Shown here: positions 34,479 to 43,954 of the stretch, one piece after another
Layout of the letters: the number at the start of each line of letters is the position of its first letter
Position numbering within the stretch: position 1 is the first letter of the stretch
Origin: an uncultured Dorea sp.
GTDB lineage: Bacteria; Bacillota; Clostridia; Lachnospirales; Lachnospiraceae
DNA length: 64,000 nucleotides
Assembly (NCBI GenBank): GCA_910589275.1
Contig: CAJUTH010000003.1
Span: forward strand, 88,196 to 152,195
Direction: 5' to 3'
Position numbers and translations under genes: made by a program
The notes under the pieces: model-generated
Database searches by the model: none
Told to the model about the DNA's origin: nothing
The model's input: only the letters and a program-made list of their open reading frames with translations

Positions 34479-35438
34479 ATGCGCAGATTGCTTTCTTCTT
34501 GTTTCATGCTGCTTTTATTTTCCGCCTTTCTCCTATATAAAAACGACGTTATCACCAGCGCTTCTGAGGGACTGCTTCTGTGGTACCGCTTTGTGCTGCC
34601 TTCCCTGCTTCCCTTTATGATCCTTGTAAATATCATGATACAGACTGACGCCGTTTCCCTTCCCGCAAGGCTCTTAGGCCCCATAATGAAGATCTTTCCA
34701 GGCGTATCCCCGGCGGGCTCCTTCGCAGTCCTTTCCGGCTTTTTATGCGGATATCCCATGGGTGCAAAAGTATCCGCCGACCTTGTAGCAAAGCGCCAGA
34801 TTTCCCATATCGAAGGTTCCTATCTGTTATCTTTCTGCAACAATACCAGTCCCATGTTTATACTAGGTGTCCTGCTGCTAAAATTCATTCCGGAAAAAGA
34901 GCTTCACCTCCCGCTTTTCCTGATATTTTTTCTGTCGCCTCTGCTCTGTGGACAGTTATTCCGTATTTATTATACGCATAAGGCTCAGGACTCATTCAAA
35001 GTCGGCTATCCCTCAATGAAGCCTGCCCCCTCCTGCGCCCAGACCAGTTTCGCCGCAATGATAGACGCCTGCCTTATGGACAGCTTCTATGCAATCGTAA
35101 AGGTCGGTCTGTATATGATGCTCTTTTCCATCTTAATCCGGCTGTCCGCAGGCCTGCTTCCCGGCAGCGGCCTTGCAAAAACCATATTCCTTTCCTCTTT
35201 GGAAGTTACAACGGGCCTGTCCCTTTTGGCAAAACTTGAGATTCCTGCCATGTTCCGCTGCATACTGCTGATGGCCGCGGCCTCCTTTGGCGGATTCTGC
35301 GCCATCTTCCAGACCTATTCCATGATTCAGGAATCCGGGCTTAAAATCCTTCCATACATCGCAGAAAAGCTGATTACCGCTCTGGCAACCAGCTTACTTA
35401 CCTATCTATACCTGTGCATATCCCACGTCCCGGTCTAA
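34479..35438 (+). CDS. ylbJ: YlbJ-like membrane protein (nucleoside-recognition/Gate domain)
   Basis: 319 residues, about eight membrane segments. Gate-type features: PSLLPFMILVNIMI, GFLCGYPMGAKVSADL and LSFCNNTSPMFILGVLLL, which recall the pore blocks of the nucleoside-recognition family. Bacillus YlbJ is about 400 residues and is a sporulation membrane protein; this one is shorter. Support for the name: the Bacillus order rsmD-coaD-ylbJ is kept, but here the gene is inverted and a coiled-coil gene intervenes. No sporulation-sigma promoter was recognised. Confidence 0.7.
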   Translation: MRRLLSSCFMLLLFSAFLLYKNDVITSASEGLLLWYRFVLPSLLPFMILVNIMIQTDAVSLPARLLGPIMKIFPGVSPAGSFAVLSGFLCGYPMGAKVSADLVAKRQISHIEGSYLLSFCNNTSPMFILGVLLLKFIPEKELHLPLFLIFFLSPLLCGQLFRIYYTHKAQDSFKVGYPSMKPAPSCAQTSFAAMIDACLMDSFYAIVKVGLYMMLFSILIRLSAGLLPGSGLAKTIFLSSLEVTTGLSLLAKLEIPAMFRCILLMAAASFGGFCAIFQTYSMIQESGLKILPYIAEKLITALATSLLTYLYLCISHVPV

Positions 35439-35446
35439 AAGAACGG

Positions 35447-36067
35447 CTAAATCTGTTCTAAGCCTCCTCCAGATAAATCAATCTCACCTGTCATGCCGAA
35501 ATCTTCTTCCACACTTGGCGCAGGCGGCTCCGGAATCTCTAATTCAGAGCGATTATTGCGCACCATATCATAACTTTCCTGAAGAGTGTTCAGCAGAGCG
35601 TCATACTTGGCGGTATAATTATCCAGCGTATGTCCGATGATATTCTCCGCGTTGGCAAGAAGCTCGTCCGTATACTGAACCGCCCCGATACGGATATCGT
35701 TGGCATCGCTTGTGGCGCTGTCAAGGATCTGCTGCGCCTGCTCCGTTGCAGCAGTAACAATCTCGTTGGCCTGCGCATATGCCTGCTGCATAATCTCATG
35801 CTCGCTCACGAGTTCATTCGTATGAATCTGCGCCTCCTGAATCATATTGTCAGCCTTCGCCTGCGCATCGGCAAGAATCGCGTCCTTATTTGCAATGATC
35901 TTCTGATAACGCTTAATCTCATCCGGCGCCTTCATCCGAAGCTCTCTAAGGAGCTCGTCCAACTGATCCTTGTTTACAATAATCTTTGACGTAGACAAAG
36001 GCTGAAACTTGCAGGAGTCAATATACTCCTCAATCTCTTCAATAATCTGTTCAATACGGCTGCTCAT
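35447..36067 (-). CDS. Long coiled-coil protein, DivIVA/F-ATPase-b-like (206 aa)
   Basis: Mostly helical. Residues about 50-170 are a continuous Ala/Gln/Glu-rich coiled coil (DAILADAQAKADNMIQEAQ, QANEIVTAATEQAQQILD). An acidic Pro-rich tail follows (EIPEPPAPSVEEDFG). No membrane segment or catalytic motif. Often auto-annotated as an ATPase because of resemblance to the F-ATPase b subunit, but it lacks the membrane anchor. It lies 3 bp after coaD and is probably co-transcribed with coaD and rsmD. A scaffold role is possible; function unknown. Confidence 0.7.
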   Translation of the reverse strand: MSSRIEQIIEEIEEYIDSCKFQPLSTSKIIVNKDQLDELLRELRMKAPDEIKRYQKIIANKDAILADAQAKADNMIQEAQIHTNELVSEHEIMQQAYAQANEIVTAATEQAQQILDSATSDANDIRIGAVQYTDELLANAENIIGHTLDNYTAKYDALLNTLQESYDMVRNNRSELEIPEPPAPSVEEDFGMTGEIDLSGGGLEQI

Positions 36068-36070
36068 AAT

Positions 36071-36559
36071 TTACACTCTCCTTCTTTCATCCATTTTCTC
36101 TTGTATTTTCTGTTCTACCATCTTCGGCACGAACTGTGAAATGTCCCCTCCAAAAGCCGCTACTTCCTTCACTATCGTAGAACTTAAATAAGAATATTCC
36201 AGCCCTGTAGTAAGAAAAATAGTCTCCACACTTTCCGCAAGCTTGTGGTTCGTCTGCGCCATCTGCAGCTCACTCTCAAAATCCGTAACTGCACGCAGTC
36301 CGCGGATCACCACATCCGCTTTCCTTCTCTTTGCAAAATCAACCAACAGTCCCTCAAAGGCTTCTACCTTCACATTATGATAATCCTTTGTGACCTCCTC
36401 TAACATTCTAACACGTTCTTCTAATGAAAACAACGGACTTTTCGCATTATTCTTCAATACTCCGATAATTAATTCATCCGTAAGGTGTGCGGCACGGCCG
36501 ATAATATCCAAATGCCCATAGGTTACCGGGTCAAAGCTCCCGGGATAAACTGCCCTCAT
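36071..36559 (-). CDS. coaD: Phosphopantetheine adenylyltransferase
   Basis: Penultimate step of coenzyme A synthesis (4'-phosphopantetheine plus ATP to dephospho-CoA). 162 residues, the usual length. Motifs: YPGSFDPVTYGHLDII (HxGH-type nucleotidyltransferase site), RGLRAVTDFESELQMAQTN and YLSSTIVKEVA. Overlaps rsmD by four bases (ATGA). Confidence 0.97.
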   Translation of the reverse strand: MRAVYPGSFDPVTYGHLDIIGRAAHLTDELIIGVLKNNAKSPLFSLEERVRMLEEVTKDYHNVKVEAFEGLLVDFAKRRKADVVIRGLRAVTDFESELQMAQTNHKLAESVETIFLTTGLEYSYLSSTIVKEVAAFGGDISQFVPKMVEQKIQEKMDERRRV

Positions 36560-37119
36560 TGCGGTTCCTCCGATTCTGTCTCTAAAAATACATGCTTATT
36601 CGTCTTATACTTTTTCTCCTTCACAAGACGGTATCCAAGGGATGAAAGATCATCAAAATCTGTCTCCAGAGCCGCTTCCACAATAATCATCCCGTCATCT
36701 TTCAAAAGTCCCAGCTCTCCAATCAGCTTCAAGGTTCCAGTCTCAAATTTTCCTTGATAAGGCGGATCCATAAAAATATAGTCAAACTTTCGTCCCCTTA
36801 ACCGGCTAAGGCCGGAATATATGTCTGCCTGAATCAGTTCCCCATGTTCCGTAAGCCTAGATACTTTAAGGTTCTCTGCGATCACCCCGGCAGCGGCCCG
36901 GCTCTTCTCAATAAACACCGCCCTCTTTGCTCCCCGGCTGAGGGCTTCAATGCCAATACCGCCGCTTCCCGCAAACAGATCCAGAAATTCACAGTCTGCA
37001 ATCCACGGGTCAATCATATTAAACAGCGTCTCTTTAATCCGGTCTGTAGTAGGCCTTGTTTCGAGTCCCTTCAGAGTCTTTAACTGTATTCTCTTCGCAC
37101 TTCCGGCAATCACACGCAT
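36556..37119 (-). CDS. rsmD: 16S rRNA (guanine966-N2)-methyltransferase
   Basis: 187 residues. Opening MRVIAGSAKRIQLKTLKG, then RPTTDRIKETLFNM. SAM motif LDLFAGSGGIGIEALSRGA and catalytic DPPY in YIFMDPPYQ. Translationally coupled to coaD, the same pairing as in Bacillus (ylbH-ylbI). Confidence 0.96.
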   Translation of the reverse strand: MRVIAGSAKRIQLKTLKGLETRPTTDRIKETLFNMIDPWIADCEFLDLFAGSGGIGIEALSRGAKRAVFIEKSRAAAGVIAENLKVSRLTEHGELIQADIYSGLSRLRGRKFDYIFMDPPYQGKFETGTLKLIGELGLLKDDGMIIVEAALETDFDDLSSLGYRLVKEKKYKTNKHVFLETESEEPQ

Positions 37120-37193
37120 CCTATAAACTCCCTGTATACATAATACTTTTCCCTAATTCATTATAAAGACAGGGTAAGCAAATGTCAACCAGA

Positions 37194-37862
37194 TCACTGT
37201 TTTTCTACGATATCTCCCTGCTTTTTATAAATACTTCCGGCAGGCACATATCCTCTGACAGAAGACAGCGGATAAATATTGCTGTGCGCGCCTACCACAC
37301 TTCCTGGATTTAGGACTGTCCCGCATCCTACTTCGACCTCATCCCCAAGCATTGCCCCGAACTTTTTGATTCCTGTCTCTATCTGTTCTTCCGGCGTTTT
37401 TACAACCACCAGCTTTTTGTCGGATTTTACATTAGAGGTAATAGACCCCGCACCCATATGGGCTTTATATCCGAGAATGGAATCCCCGACGTAATTATAG
37501 TGAGGCACCTGAACCTTATTAAACAGAATCACATTCTTAAGCTCTGTGGAATTACCCACCACGGCTCCCTCTCCAACAATCGCATTTCCCCGGATAAACG
37601 CACAGTGCCTTACCTCCGCATCTTTTCCTATGATCACAGGCCCCTTGATATACGCAGAGGGAAATACATGAGCAGACTTAGCGATCCATACATCTTCTCC
37701 CTTTTTCTCATATTCTTCTTCCGATAAAGATTCTCCAAGTTCTTTGATAAATGCTCCGATTTTTGGAAGCACTTCCCATGGATAAGTTATCCCCTCAAAA
37801 ATATCCTTTGCAATCGTTTCTTCCAAAGTATACAATGCCTTTACTGTTAATTCTTTTCTCAT
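37194..37862 (-). CDS. Left-handed beta-helix transferase-like protein (GlmU C-domain-like)
   Basis: 222 residues. The helical N-terminal part (about 1-65) is followed by hexapeptide repeats (VIIGKDAEVRHCAFIRGNAI, VVGNSTELKNVIL, LGYKAHMGAGSI) as in the acyltransferase half of GlmU or other sugar-nucleotide acetyltransferases. No nucleotidyltransferase (LAAGxGTRM) domain, so it is not a full GlmU. The catalytic His of GlmU acetyltransferase is not obvious. GGAAAG before the ATG at 37862 sets the start one base after the topB stop; the longer frame would overlap topB. Substrate unknown. Confidence 0.75.
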   Translation of the reverse strand: MRKELTVKALYTLEETIAKDIFEGITYPWEVLPKIGAFIKELGESLSEEEYEKKGEDVWIAKSAHVFPSAYIKGPVIIGKDAEVRHCAFIRGNAIVGEGAVVGNSTELKNVILFNKVQVPHYNYVGDSILGYKAHMGAGSITSNVKSDKKLVVVKTPEEQIETGIKKFGAMLGDEVEVGCGTVLNPGSVVGAHSNIYPLSSVRGYVPAGSIYKKQGDIVEKQ

Positions 37863-37863
37863 A

Positions 37864-39870
37864 TTATTTCTTTCCTTTCTTATAAAATCCCGCAGCCCTG
37901 TCATAGCATCCCCGCAGCTCATATTGATTATTTAGTGCAAGCACCCCTTTGGTTCTGGACCAAATAAATGTTTCTAATTTCTTCATATATTCGTCGGATG
38001 TAATATCCCCCTCTGCCACGTAAGTCAGTCCCTTCTCCCAGCTTGCCGTAAGCTCCGGATTCAAAAGAGACTTAATAGAATGCGCTACCACATCAAAGAT
38101 CATCTCCCCCTCCAGAGTCGGAGTAACAACCTGTGTTTTCTTATTCAGAGCCAGATATTTGTTATTGAATAATTTCTTCAGAATTTCTCCTCTGGTAGCG
38201 CTGGTTCCAATTCCGCTTCCTTTAATCTGGGCGCGCAGTTCCTCATCTTCAATCAATTGGCCGGCATTTTCCATAGCCAGAATCAGAGACCCGGAATTGT
38301 ACCGTTTCGGCGGCGTAGTCCTGCCTTCCTTGACAGACAACCCTGTAACCGGAAGCTTCATACCCTTGCGAAGCTTTTGCAGTACCGCAAACAATGCGCC
38401 ATTCCCCGCCTCATTCGCCTGATTCTCTCCAGCGTCATCCCCCGGCTTTGGCTTTGGGATCCCGGATACCTTCAGATATCCCTCCTCTGCCAGCGCCTTA
38501 AATCCGGCAAAGAACCTCTCTCCTCTTATATTCAAAACTACAGACGCCCTCTGATAAACCGCCGGCGGATAGAAAATACTAAGAAACCGCCTGACAATCA
38601 CATCGTACACCCTGGCAGAAATTTCCGATACGCTTCTTAGCGCGCCGATCCCCTGTCCGGTAGGAATAATCGCATAATGGTCGGTAATCTGTTTATCATT
38701 CACATATCTGCTCTTTGCAAGTTTTTTATGACTGCCAAGCTTTACGATATCCTGAAGAAAAGGGACTGCCGCATCGTATTTCATCAGCCCGTTTAAATTC
38801 TTATATATTTCTTTTGCCACGGCTTCGGATAACACTCTGGCATCCGTCCTCGGATAGGTAACCAGTTTCTTTTCATACAGCTCCTGAACAATCCGAAGTG
38901 TTTCATCGGGACTAATCTTAAACCGTTTCGAACATTCATTTTGAAGCTCCGCAAGGTTAAAAAGAAGCGGTGGATTCTTCTTCTCTTTTTTCTTCTCTAC
39001 CTTTTCCACCTGTGCGTTTAGAGGCTTCTCCTCCTCCAGATACCGGATCAGTTCTCTTGCGTCCCGCTTTTCCTTAAATCCATTCTCCTTATAAAGAACC
39101 GGAGAGCCATAATATTTGGAGCCTTCCCCCGCCCTCCATTCCCCCTCCAGAGACTCTCCGTCCGCATTCACCATACAGAGTACCCTGTAAAAAGGCGTCT
39201 CGACAAACTCCCTGATTTCCCGCTCCCTGCGGACCACCATCCCCAGCACGCAGGTCATAACGCGTCCCACGGAAATTACCGAATACTTTTTATTTAGATA
39301 GCTTGAAATACTGTTTCCATATTTCAAAGTTAAAAGCCTGGAAAAGTTGATTCCCATCAGATAATCTTCTTTTGCCCTCAAATAGGCGGATGCAGACAGA
39401 TTATCGTATTCTGCCAAATCCTTCGCCTCTCTGATACCCCTCAGGATTTCCTCCTCGGTCTGGGAATCAATCCACACTCTGAGCCGCCGCTTGCCCTTTA
39501 CCTCCGCCATCTGCTCCACCAGCCGGTAGATATATTCTCCCTCCCGTCCGGAATCCGTACACACATAAATAGTATCCACATCCGAACGGTTCAAAAGACC
39601 GGAAACAATTCGAAACTGCTTCGCGACACCGGGAATCACCTCATACTTAAATTCCTCCGGTAAAAACGGCAGAGTCTGAAGACTCCACCGCTTGTATTTT
39701 TCATCGTAGGCCTCCGGATAGCTCATTGTCACCAGATGTCCTACGCACCAGGTTACAACGGCCTCTTCTGATTCCAGATAGCCGTCGCCCCGCCTTGTCT
39801 GTAGATGCAGCGCCTTTGCAAATTCCTGCGCCACACTTGGTTTCTCTGCTATATACAGCGATTTTCCCAT
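37864..39870 (-). CDS. topB: DNA topoisomerase III
   Basis: Type IA topoisomerase. 668 residues. Toprim domain at the N terminus (LYIAEKPSVAQEFA, then CTDSGREGEYIYRLV with acidic metal ligands). Active-site tyrosine in KLVTYPRTDARVLS. QLIEDEELRAQIKGSGIGTSATRGEILKK-type block near residue 560. It has ISVGRVMTCVLG where many homologues read VGRVQTPTL. No C-terminal zinc fingers are seen. Coupled to the following beta-helix gene (one-base gap). Confidence 0.94.
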   Translation of the reverse strand: MGKSLYIAEKPSVAQEFAKALHLQTRRGDGYLESEEAVVTWCVGHLVTMSYPEAYDEKYKRWSLQTLPFLPEEFKYEVIPGVAKQFRIVSGLLNRSDVDTIYVCTDSGREGEYIYRLVEQMAEVKGKRRLRVWIDSQTEEEILRGIREAKDLAEYDNLSASAYLRAKEDYLMGINFSRLLTLKYGNSISSYLNKKYSVISVGRVMTCVLGMVVRREREIREFVETPFYRVLCMVNADGESLEGEWRAGEGSKYYGSPVLYKENGFKEKRDARELIRYLEEEKPLNAQVEKVEKKKEKKNPPLLFNLAELQNECSKRFKISPDETLRIVQELYEKKLVTYPRTDARVLSEAVAKEIYKNLNGLMKYDAAVPFLQDIVKLGSHKKLAKSRYVNDKQITDHYAIIPTGQGIGALRSVSEISARVYDVIVRRFLSIFYPPAVYQRASVVLNIRGERFFAGFKALAEEGYLKVSGIPKPKPGDDAGENQANEAGNGALFAVLQKLRKGMKLPVTGLSVKEGRTTPPKRYNSGSLILAMENAGQLIEDEELRAQIKGSGIGTSATRGEILKKLFNNKYLALNKKTQVVTPTLEGEMIFDVVAHSIKSLLNPELTASWEKGLTYVAEGDITSDEYMKKLETFIWSRTKGVLALNNQYELRGCYDRAAGFYKKGKK

Positions 39871-39956
39871 ACATTCTCTCCACTTTTTGTCACACCAGCC
39901 CGGTATAACGGATACGACAAATCTGTCTTTCCCCCGAACCGGCCGCTGCTTTCTCT

Positions 39957-42059
39957 CTATCTCTTTAACCGATGCTTCAGCTTTTTAAGGAAGTTCGGTT
40001 TCTGTTCCGCATAAGCCTTTCTTGCGAATACAGCCTCTCTCATAAAACGTTCCTGAGAATTAACAAAGGGCTCCTTCTGCTCCTTTTTTACATAATTCCC
40101 ATCATTCTGAAGCACACGGGCTTTTAGATTATCTGCAAGCATCACATCCAGATAATGATTGATCTGATGCTTTACATGAGTATCCATAATCGGACAGGCA
40201 ACCTCCACGCGCTTCTCCGTATTTCTGGTCATCATATCGGCCGAGCCAATATAGATCTTCTGTGCTTCACCGGTTCCGAAACTGAAAATCCTTGGGTGTT
40301 CCAGATATCTTCCCACAATACTGGTAACAGTTACATGGTCTGTATAGCCTTCCACACCCGGAAGCACACAGCAGATTCCCCGCACGATCAAGTCTATCTT
40401 CACTCCTGCCTGAGACGCCTCGCACACCTTTTCGATAAAATCTACGTCCGTCACAGAGTTCATCTTCATAATAATCCTGCCTGATGAACCCTTGGCAATC
40501 TCCTCGTCCATCAATGCCAAAACCTTCGGCTTTAAGCTGGTAGGAGACACAATCAAATAGCGGTAAATCCCATCCAGATTACTAATCGACATGTTCTTAA
40601 AAAATGCCGCCGCATCCTCTCCGATTTCCCGGTTTCCGGTTATAAGCGATAAATCCGTATACATCGCAGCGGTTTTCTCATTATAATTGCCGGTCCCAAT
40701 CTGAGTAACGTACTGGATATCATTGCGGTTCCGGTAGGTGATGAGGCAGATCTTAGAGTGTACTTTATACCCTTCAAATCCGTATATTACCCGGCATCCC
40801 GCATCTTCTAACCGCTCGGACCAGTCAATGTTATTCTGCTCGTCAAATCTGGCCCGCAGTTCAATCAGCACCGTTACTTCTTTGCCGTTCTCCGCCGCAG
40901 CGCACAGATACTCTACCAGCCTTGCCTTCTTTGCCAGCCGGTAAATGGTAATCTTAATCGTAAGCACATTCGGATCATATGCCGCCTCACGGATCAGCCT
41001 TAAAAATGGCTCCATGCTCTCAAATGGATAGAAAAGCAGCAGATCTTTCCTCTTCACCTGCCGGAAAATGCTTCCCTCCTGCACGAATCTTGACTCCTGA
41101 GGCGTAAACGTCCGATAAACCAGCGGCCGCTTCATGGCGTCCGGAAGATTCCCGGCAATCGCAAACACATAATCCAGCTTCATAGACATCTTGGTACGGA
41201 ATATCTGTTCTCTCCGGATGTTGAATTTCTCGCAAAAATATTTTTCATTCTCTGGTGAAAGCTTCTCGGCGGTCTCCAGCCGCACCACGGCCATCCTTCT
41301 TCTCTTATGAAGCGTCTTCTTCATGAGATAGCGAAAATCATCGTTAATCTCCAACGCCTCATCGTCCGGCGTAATATCCGCATTTCTTGTCACACAGATA
41401 TAATTCCTATCCGAGATCTCATATCTTGGAAATATCAGATCCAGATACTCTAATATCACTTTTTCCATCCGTATATACCGGATATCATGCCCCGGAAGAT
41501 ACAGAATGTCTGTCACATAAGGAGGAACCGGTACAATTCCCAGCATTGTCTTGTTCTTCTGCTTCAAATTAGCTGTCACGTAAATTTCCTTATTGACCAA
41601 ATGCGGAAAAGGATGGTTGGCATCCACAATCTGAGGAGACAGCACCGGAAGCATCTGCTCCTTAAAATACTTCTTCACATACTTCTTCTCGCTCTGCTCT
41701 AACTCCTTAAAGCTCAGGCTGCACACCCCGTAAGGAATCAACTGCTTCTTAATATCCGCATAGGTCTTATCCCTCTCTTTATAAAGAGGCGCCACCGCCT
41801 TATAGATTGCATCTAGCTGCTCTGTCGGCGTCATTCCTGAACGGACATCCACCGCCTTTGAATCAGCCGCCGCCATATCAAACAGACTCCCAACCCGAAT
41901 CATAAAAAACTCATCCAGATTACTGGTAAAAATAGCAACAAACTTCAGCCTCTCCAAAATCGGCACCGTCTGATCCTGCGCCTCTTCAAGCACCCTGCGG
42001 TTAAATTTCAGCCATGAGAGTTCCCTGTTCTGCGTATAATTCAAAATGTCATCCTTCAT
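39957..42059 (-). CDS. ppk1: Polyphosphate kinase 1
   Basis: 700 residues. Makes and degrades inorganic polyphosphate from ATP. N domain opens with YTQNRELSWLKFNRRVLEEA and is followed by the head domain and the two PLD-like C domains. Autophosphorylated His in GYKVHSKICLI, GTGNYNEKTAAMYTDLSL, and KMNSVTD/RGICCVLPGVEG in the second C domain. GGGGGGATAG precedes the ATG. No ppx exopolyphosphatase is adjacent. Divergent from the ABC-F gene; the 178-bp gap between them holds repeat A. Confidence 0.95.
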   Translation of the reverse strand: MKDDILNYTQNRELSWLKFNRRVLEEAQDQTVPILERLKFVAIFTSNLDEFFMIRVGSLFDMAAADSKAVDVRSGMTPTEQLDAIYKAVAPLYKERDKTYADIKKQLIPYGVCSLSFKELEQSEKKYVKKYFKEQMLPVLSPQIVDANHPFPHLVNKEIYVTANLKQKNKTMLGIVPVPPYVTDILYLPGHDIRYIRMEKVILEYLDLIFPRYEISDRNYICVTRNADITPDDEALEINDDFRYLMKKTLHKRRRMAVVRLETAEKLSPENEKYFCEKFNIRREQIFRTKMSMKLDYVFAIAGNLPDAMKRPLVYRTFTPQESRFVQEGSIFRQVKRKDLLLFYPFESMEPFLRLIREAAYDPNVLTIKITIYRLAKKARLVEYLCAAAENGKEVTVLIELRARFDEQNNIDWSERLEDAGCRVIYGFEGYKVHSKICLITYRNRNDIQYVTQIGTGNYNEKTAAMYTDLSLITGNREIGEDAAAFFKNMSISNLDGIYRYLIVSPTSLKPKVLALMDEEIAKGSSGRIIMKMNSVTDVDFIEKVCEASQAGVKIDLIVRGICCVLPGVEGYTDHVTVTSIVGRYLEHPRIFSFGTGEAQKIYIGSADMMTRNTEKRVEVACPIMDTHVKHQINHYLDVMLADNLKARVLQNDGNYVKKEQKEPFVNSQERFMREAVFARKAYAEQKPNFLKKLKHRLKR

Positions 42060-42152
42060 CTTCCTATCCCCCCTTATAATAAAGCTCAGTAATTATTATA
42101 TACTGTATTTCTTGCTATTTCCATTCTTTTTTGATAATATTGACTGGTATGT

Positions 42153-42183
42153 ATATCAATGAAGCCGAAGGCTGAATTGTTAC
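42153..42183. repeat. 31-nt structured intergenic repeat, copy A
   Basis: Outer arm CAAT/ATTG and inner AGCC-GAA-GGCT stem. 25 of 31 positions match copy B at 46536. It lies 55 bp upstream of the ABC-F start, in the gap with ppk1. It has no T tract, so it is not a terminator. Confidence 0.65.
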
Positions 42184-42237
42184 TGGTGTATCATAAGAAA
42201 ATCTCACAAAACAAAATCAAGGAGGAATCCAGACAAT

Positions 42238-43872
42238 ATGATCAGTACAAGCAACATTACCTTACGTGTCGGAAAAAAGGCGCTGTTTGAGGATGTCAAT
42301 ATTAAATTTACCGAAGGAAACTGTTACGGCCTGATCGGCGCCAACGGTGCCGGCAAATCTACTTTCCTGAAAATATTATCCGGCCAGCTTGAGCCTTCCG
42401 GCGGCGAGGTGATCGTCACCCCGGGCGACCGGCTCTCATTTTTGCAGCAAGATCACTTTAAATACGATCAATATACAGTTCTTGATACCGTTATTATGGG
42501 AAATGCAAGACTCTATGAAATTATGAAGGAAAAGGACGCCATTTACGCAAAGGAAGACTTTACCAATGAGGACGGCATCAGAGCCAGCGAGCTGGAAGCA
42601 GAATTTGCTTCTATGAACGGCTGGGAGGCGGAAGCGGAAGCAGCCTCCCTCCTAAATGGCCTGGGCATCGGCACAGAACTTCACGAAGCGGATATGAAAG
42701 GCCTGGATGGTCCGGAAAAGGTAAAGGTACTGCTTGCCCAGGCTCTATTTGGCAGCCCGGACATCCTGCTTTTAGACGAGCCAACCAACCATCTGGATCT
42801 GGATGCCATCGGATGGCTGGAAGAATTTCTGATCAACTTTGAAAATACGGTAATTGTGGTATCCCATGACCGGTATTTTCTCAATAAGGTATGTACCCAG
42901 ATCGCGGACATCGACTACGGCAAGATTAAGTTATATGCCGGCAACTACGATTTTTGGTATGAATCCAGCCAGCTCCTGATTCGTCAGATGAAGGAAGCCA
43001 ACAAGAAAAAGGAAGAAAAGATTAAGGAACTTCAGGAATTTATTTCCCGGTTCAGTGCAAATGCTTCCAAATCCAAGCAGGCAACCTCCAGAAAACGAGC
43101 CCTTGAGAAAATCCAGTTAGATGACATCCAGCCCTCCAGCCGGAAGTACCCCTATATCAACTTTACGCCAAACCGTTCCATCGGCAATGAGGTGCTGACA
43201 GTAGAAGGAATCAGCAAATCAATCGACGGAGAAAAAATCCTTGATCATATCAGCTTTACTCTGGGGCACGATGACAAAGTAGCCCTTGTGGGCGGCAATG
43301 AACTTGCCAAGACTGTCCTATTTCAGATTCTAATGGGAGAAATTGAACCGGATGAGGGTACCTACAAATGGGGCGTTACCACCTCTCAAGCATATTTCCC
43401 ACTGGATTCCGGAAGTGAATTTGAAAACGACGATACCATTGTGGAATGGCTGACACAATACTCGGAAAATAAGGACGTAACCTATGTCAGAGGCTTTCTT
43501 GGAAGGATGCTCTTTGGCGGAGACGACGGCGTGAAAAAAGTCCGCGTCTTATCCGGCGGTGAGAAGGTCAGATGCCTGTTATCTAAGATGATGATCTCCG
43601 GAGCCAATGTACTGCTCTTCGACGAGCCAACCAACCATCTGGACATGGAATCCATCACCGCGCTGAATAACGGCATGATTAAATTCCCGGGCGTCATTCT
43701 ATTTACCTCCAGAGACCATCAGATCGTCCAGACTACAGCCAACCGGATTATGGAAATTGTTCCGGGCGGCAGGCTGATTGACAAGATTACAACCTACGAC
43801 GAATATCTGGAAAATGATGAAATGGCAAGAAAACGCCAGACCTACAGCGTACAAAAAGAAGAGGATGATTAA
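42238..43872 (+). CDS. ABC-F ATPase (YbiT-like), second ATP site degenerate
   Basis: 544 residues, two ABC domains joined by a linker (about 240-300, KKKEEKIKELQEFISRF) and no membrane domain: a soluble, ribosome-associated type. NBD1 Walker A GANGAGKST, Walker B LLLDEPTNHLD and VSHDR are intact; NBD2 has a good signature LSGGEK and LLFDEPTNHLD. The second composite site is degraded: NBD2 P-loop reads GGNELAKT, its switch is SRDH instead of SHD, and the NBD1 signature reads LDGPEK. Known family roles are translation factor or antibiotic protection; which applies is unknown. AAGGAGGAATCC precedes the ATG. Confidence 0.9.
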   Translation: MISTSNITLRVGKKALFEDVNIKFTEGNCYGLIGANGAGKSTFLKILSGQLEPSGGEVIVTPGDRLSFLQQDHFKYDQYTVLDTVIMGNARLYEIMKEKDAIYAKEDFTNEDGIRASELEAEFASMNGWEAEAEAASLLNGLGIGTELHEADMKGLDGPEKVKVLLAQALFGSPDILLLDEPTNHLDLDAIGWLEEFLINFENTVIVVSHDRYFLNKVCTQIADIDYGKIKLYAGNYDFWYESSQLLIRQMKEANKKKEEKIKELQEFISRFSANASKSKQATSRKRALEKIQLDDIQPSSRKYPYINFTPNRSIGNEVLTVEGISKSIDGEKILDHISFTLGHDDKVALVGGNELAKTVLFQILMGEIEPDEGTYKWGVTTSQAYFPLDSGSEFENDDTIVEWLTQYSENKDVTYVRGFLGRMLFGGDDGVKKVRVLSGGEKVRCLLSKMMISGANVLLFDEPTNHLDMESITALNNGMIKFPGVILFTSRDHQIVQTTANRIMEIVPGGRLIDKITTYDEYLENDEMARKRQTYSVQKEEDD

Positions 43873-43897
43873 GCCCGGCTTAGTCATCCTCTTCTTT
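43858..43897 (+). terminator. Strong terminator overlapping the ABC-F stop
   Basis: GAAGAGGATGA pairs with TCATCCTCTTC, and inside it TAAGCC pairs with GGCTTA, followed by TTTG. The left arm encodes the last residues and the stop codon lies in the stem. Confidence 0.8.
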
Positions 43898-43954
43898 GTA
43901 AGCTTATTCATATAGAAATGATGCTCTCTTCCCCTCTCTGCTGGCTAAAACGGC

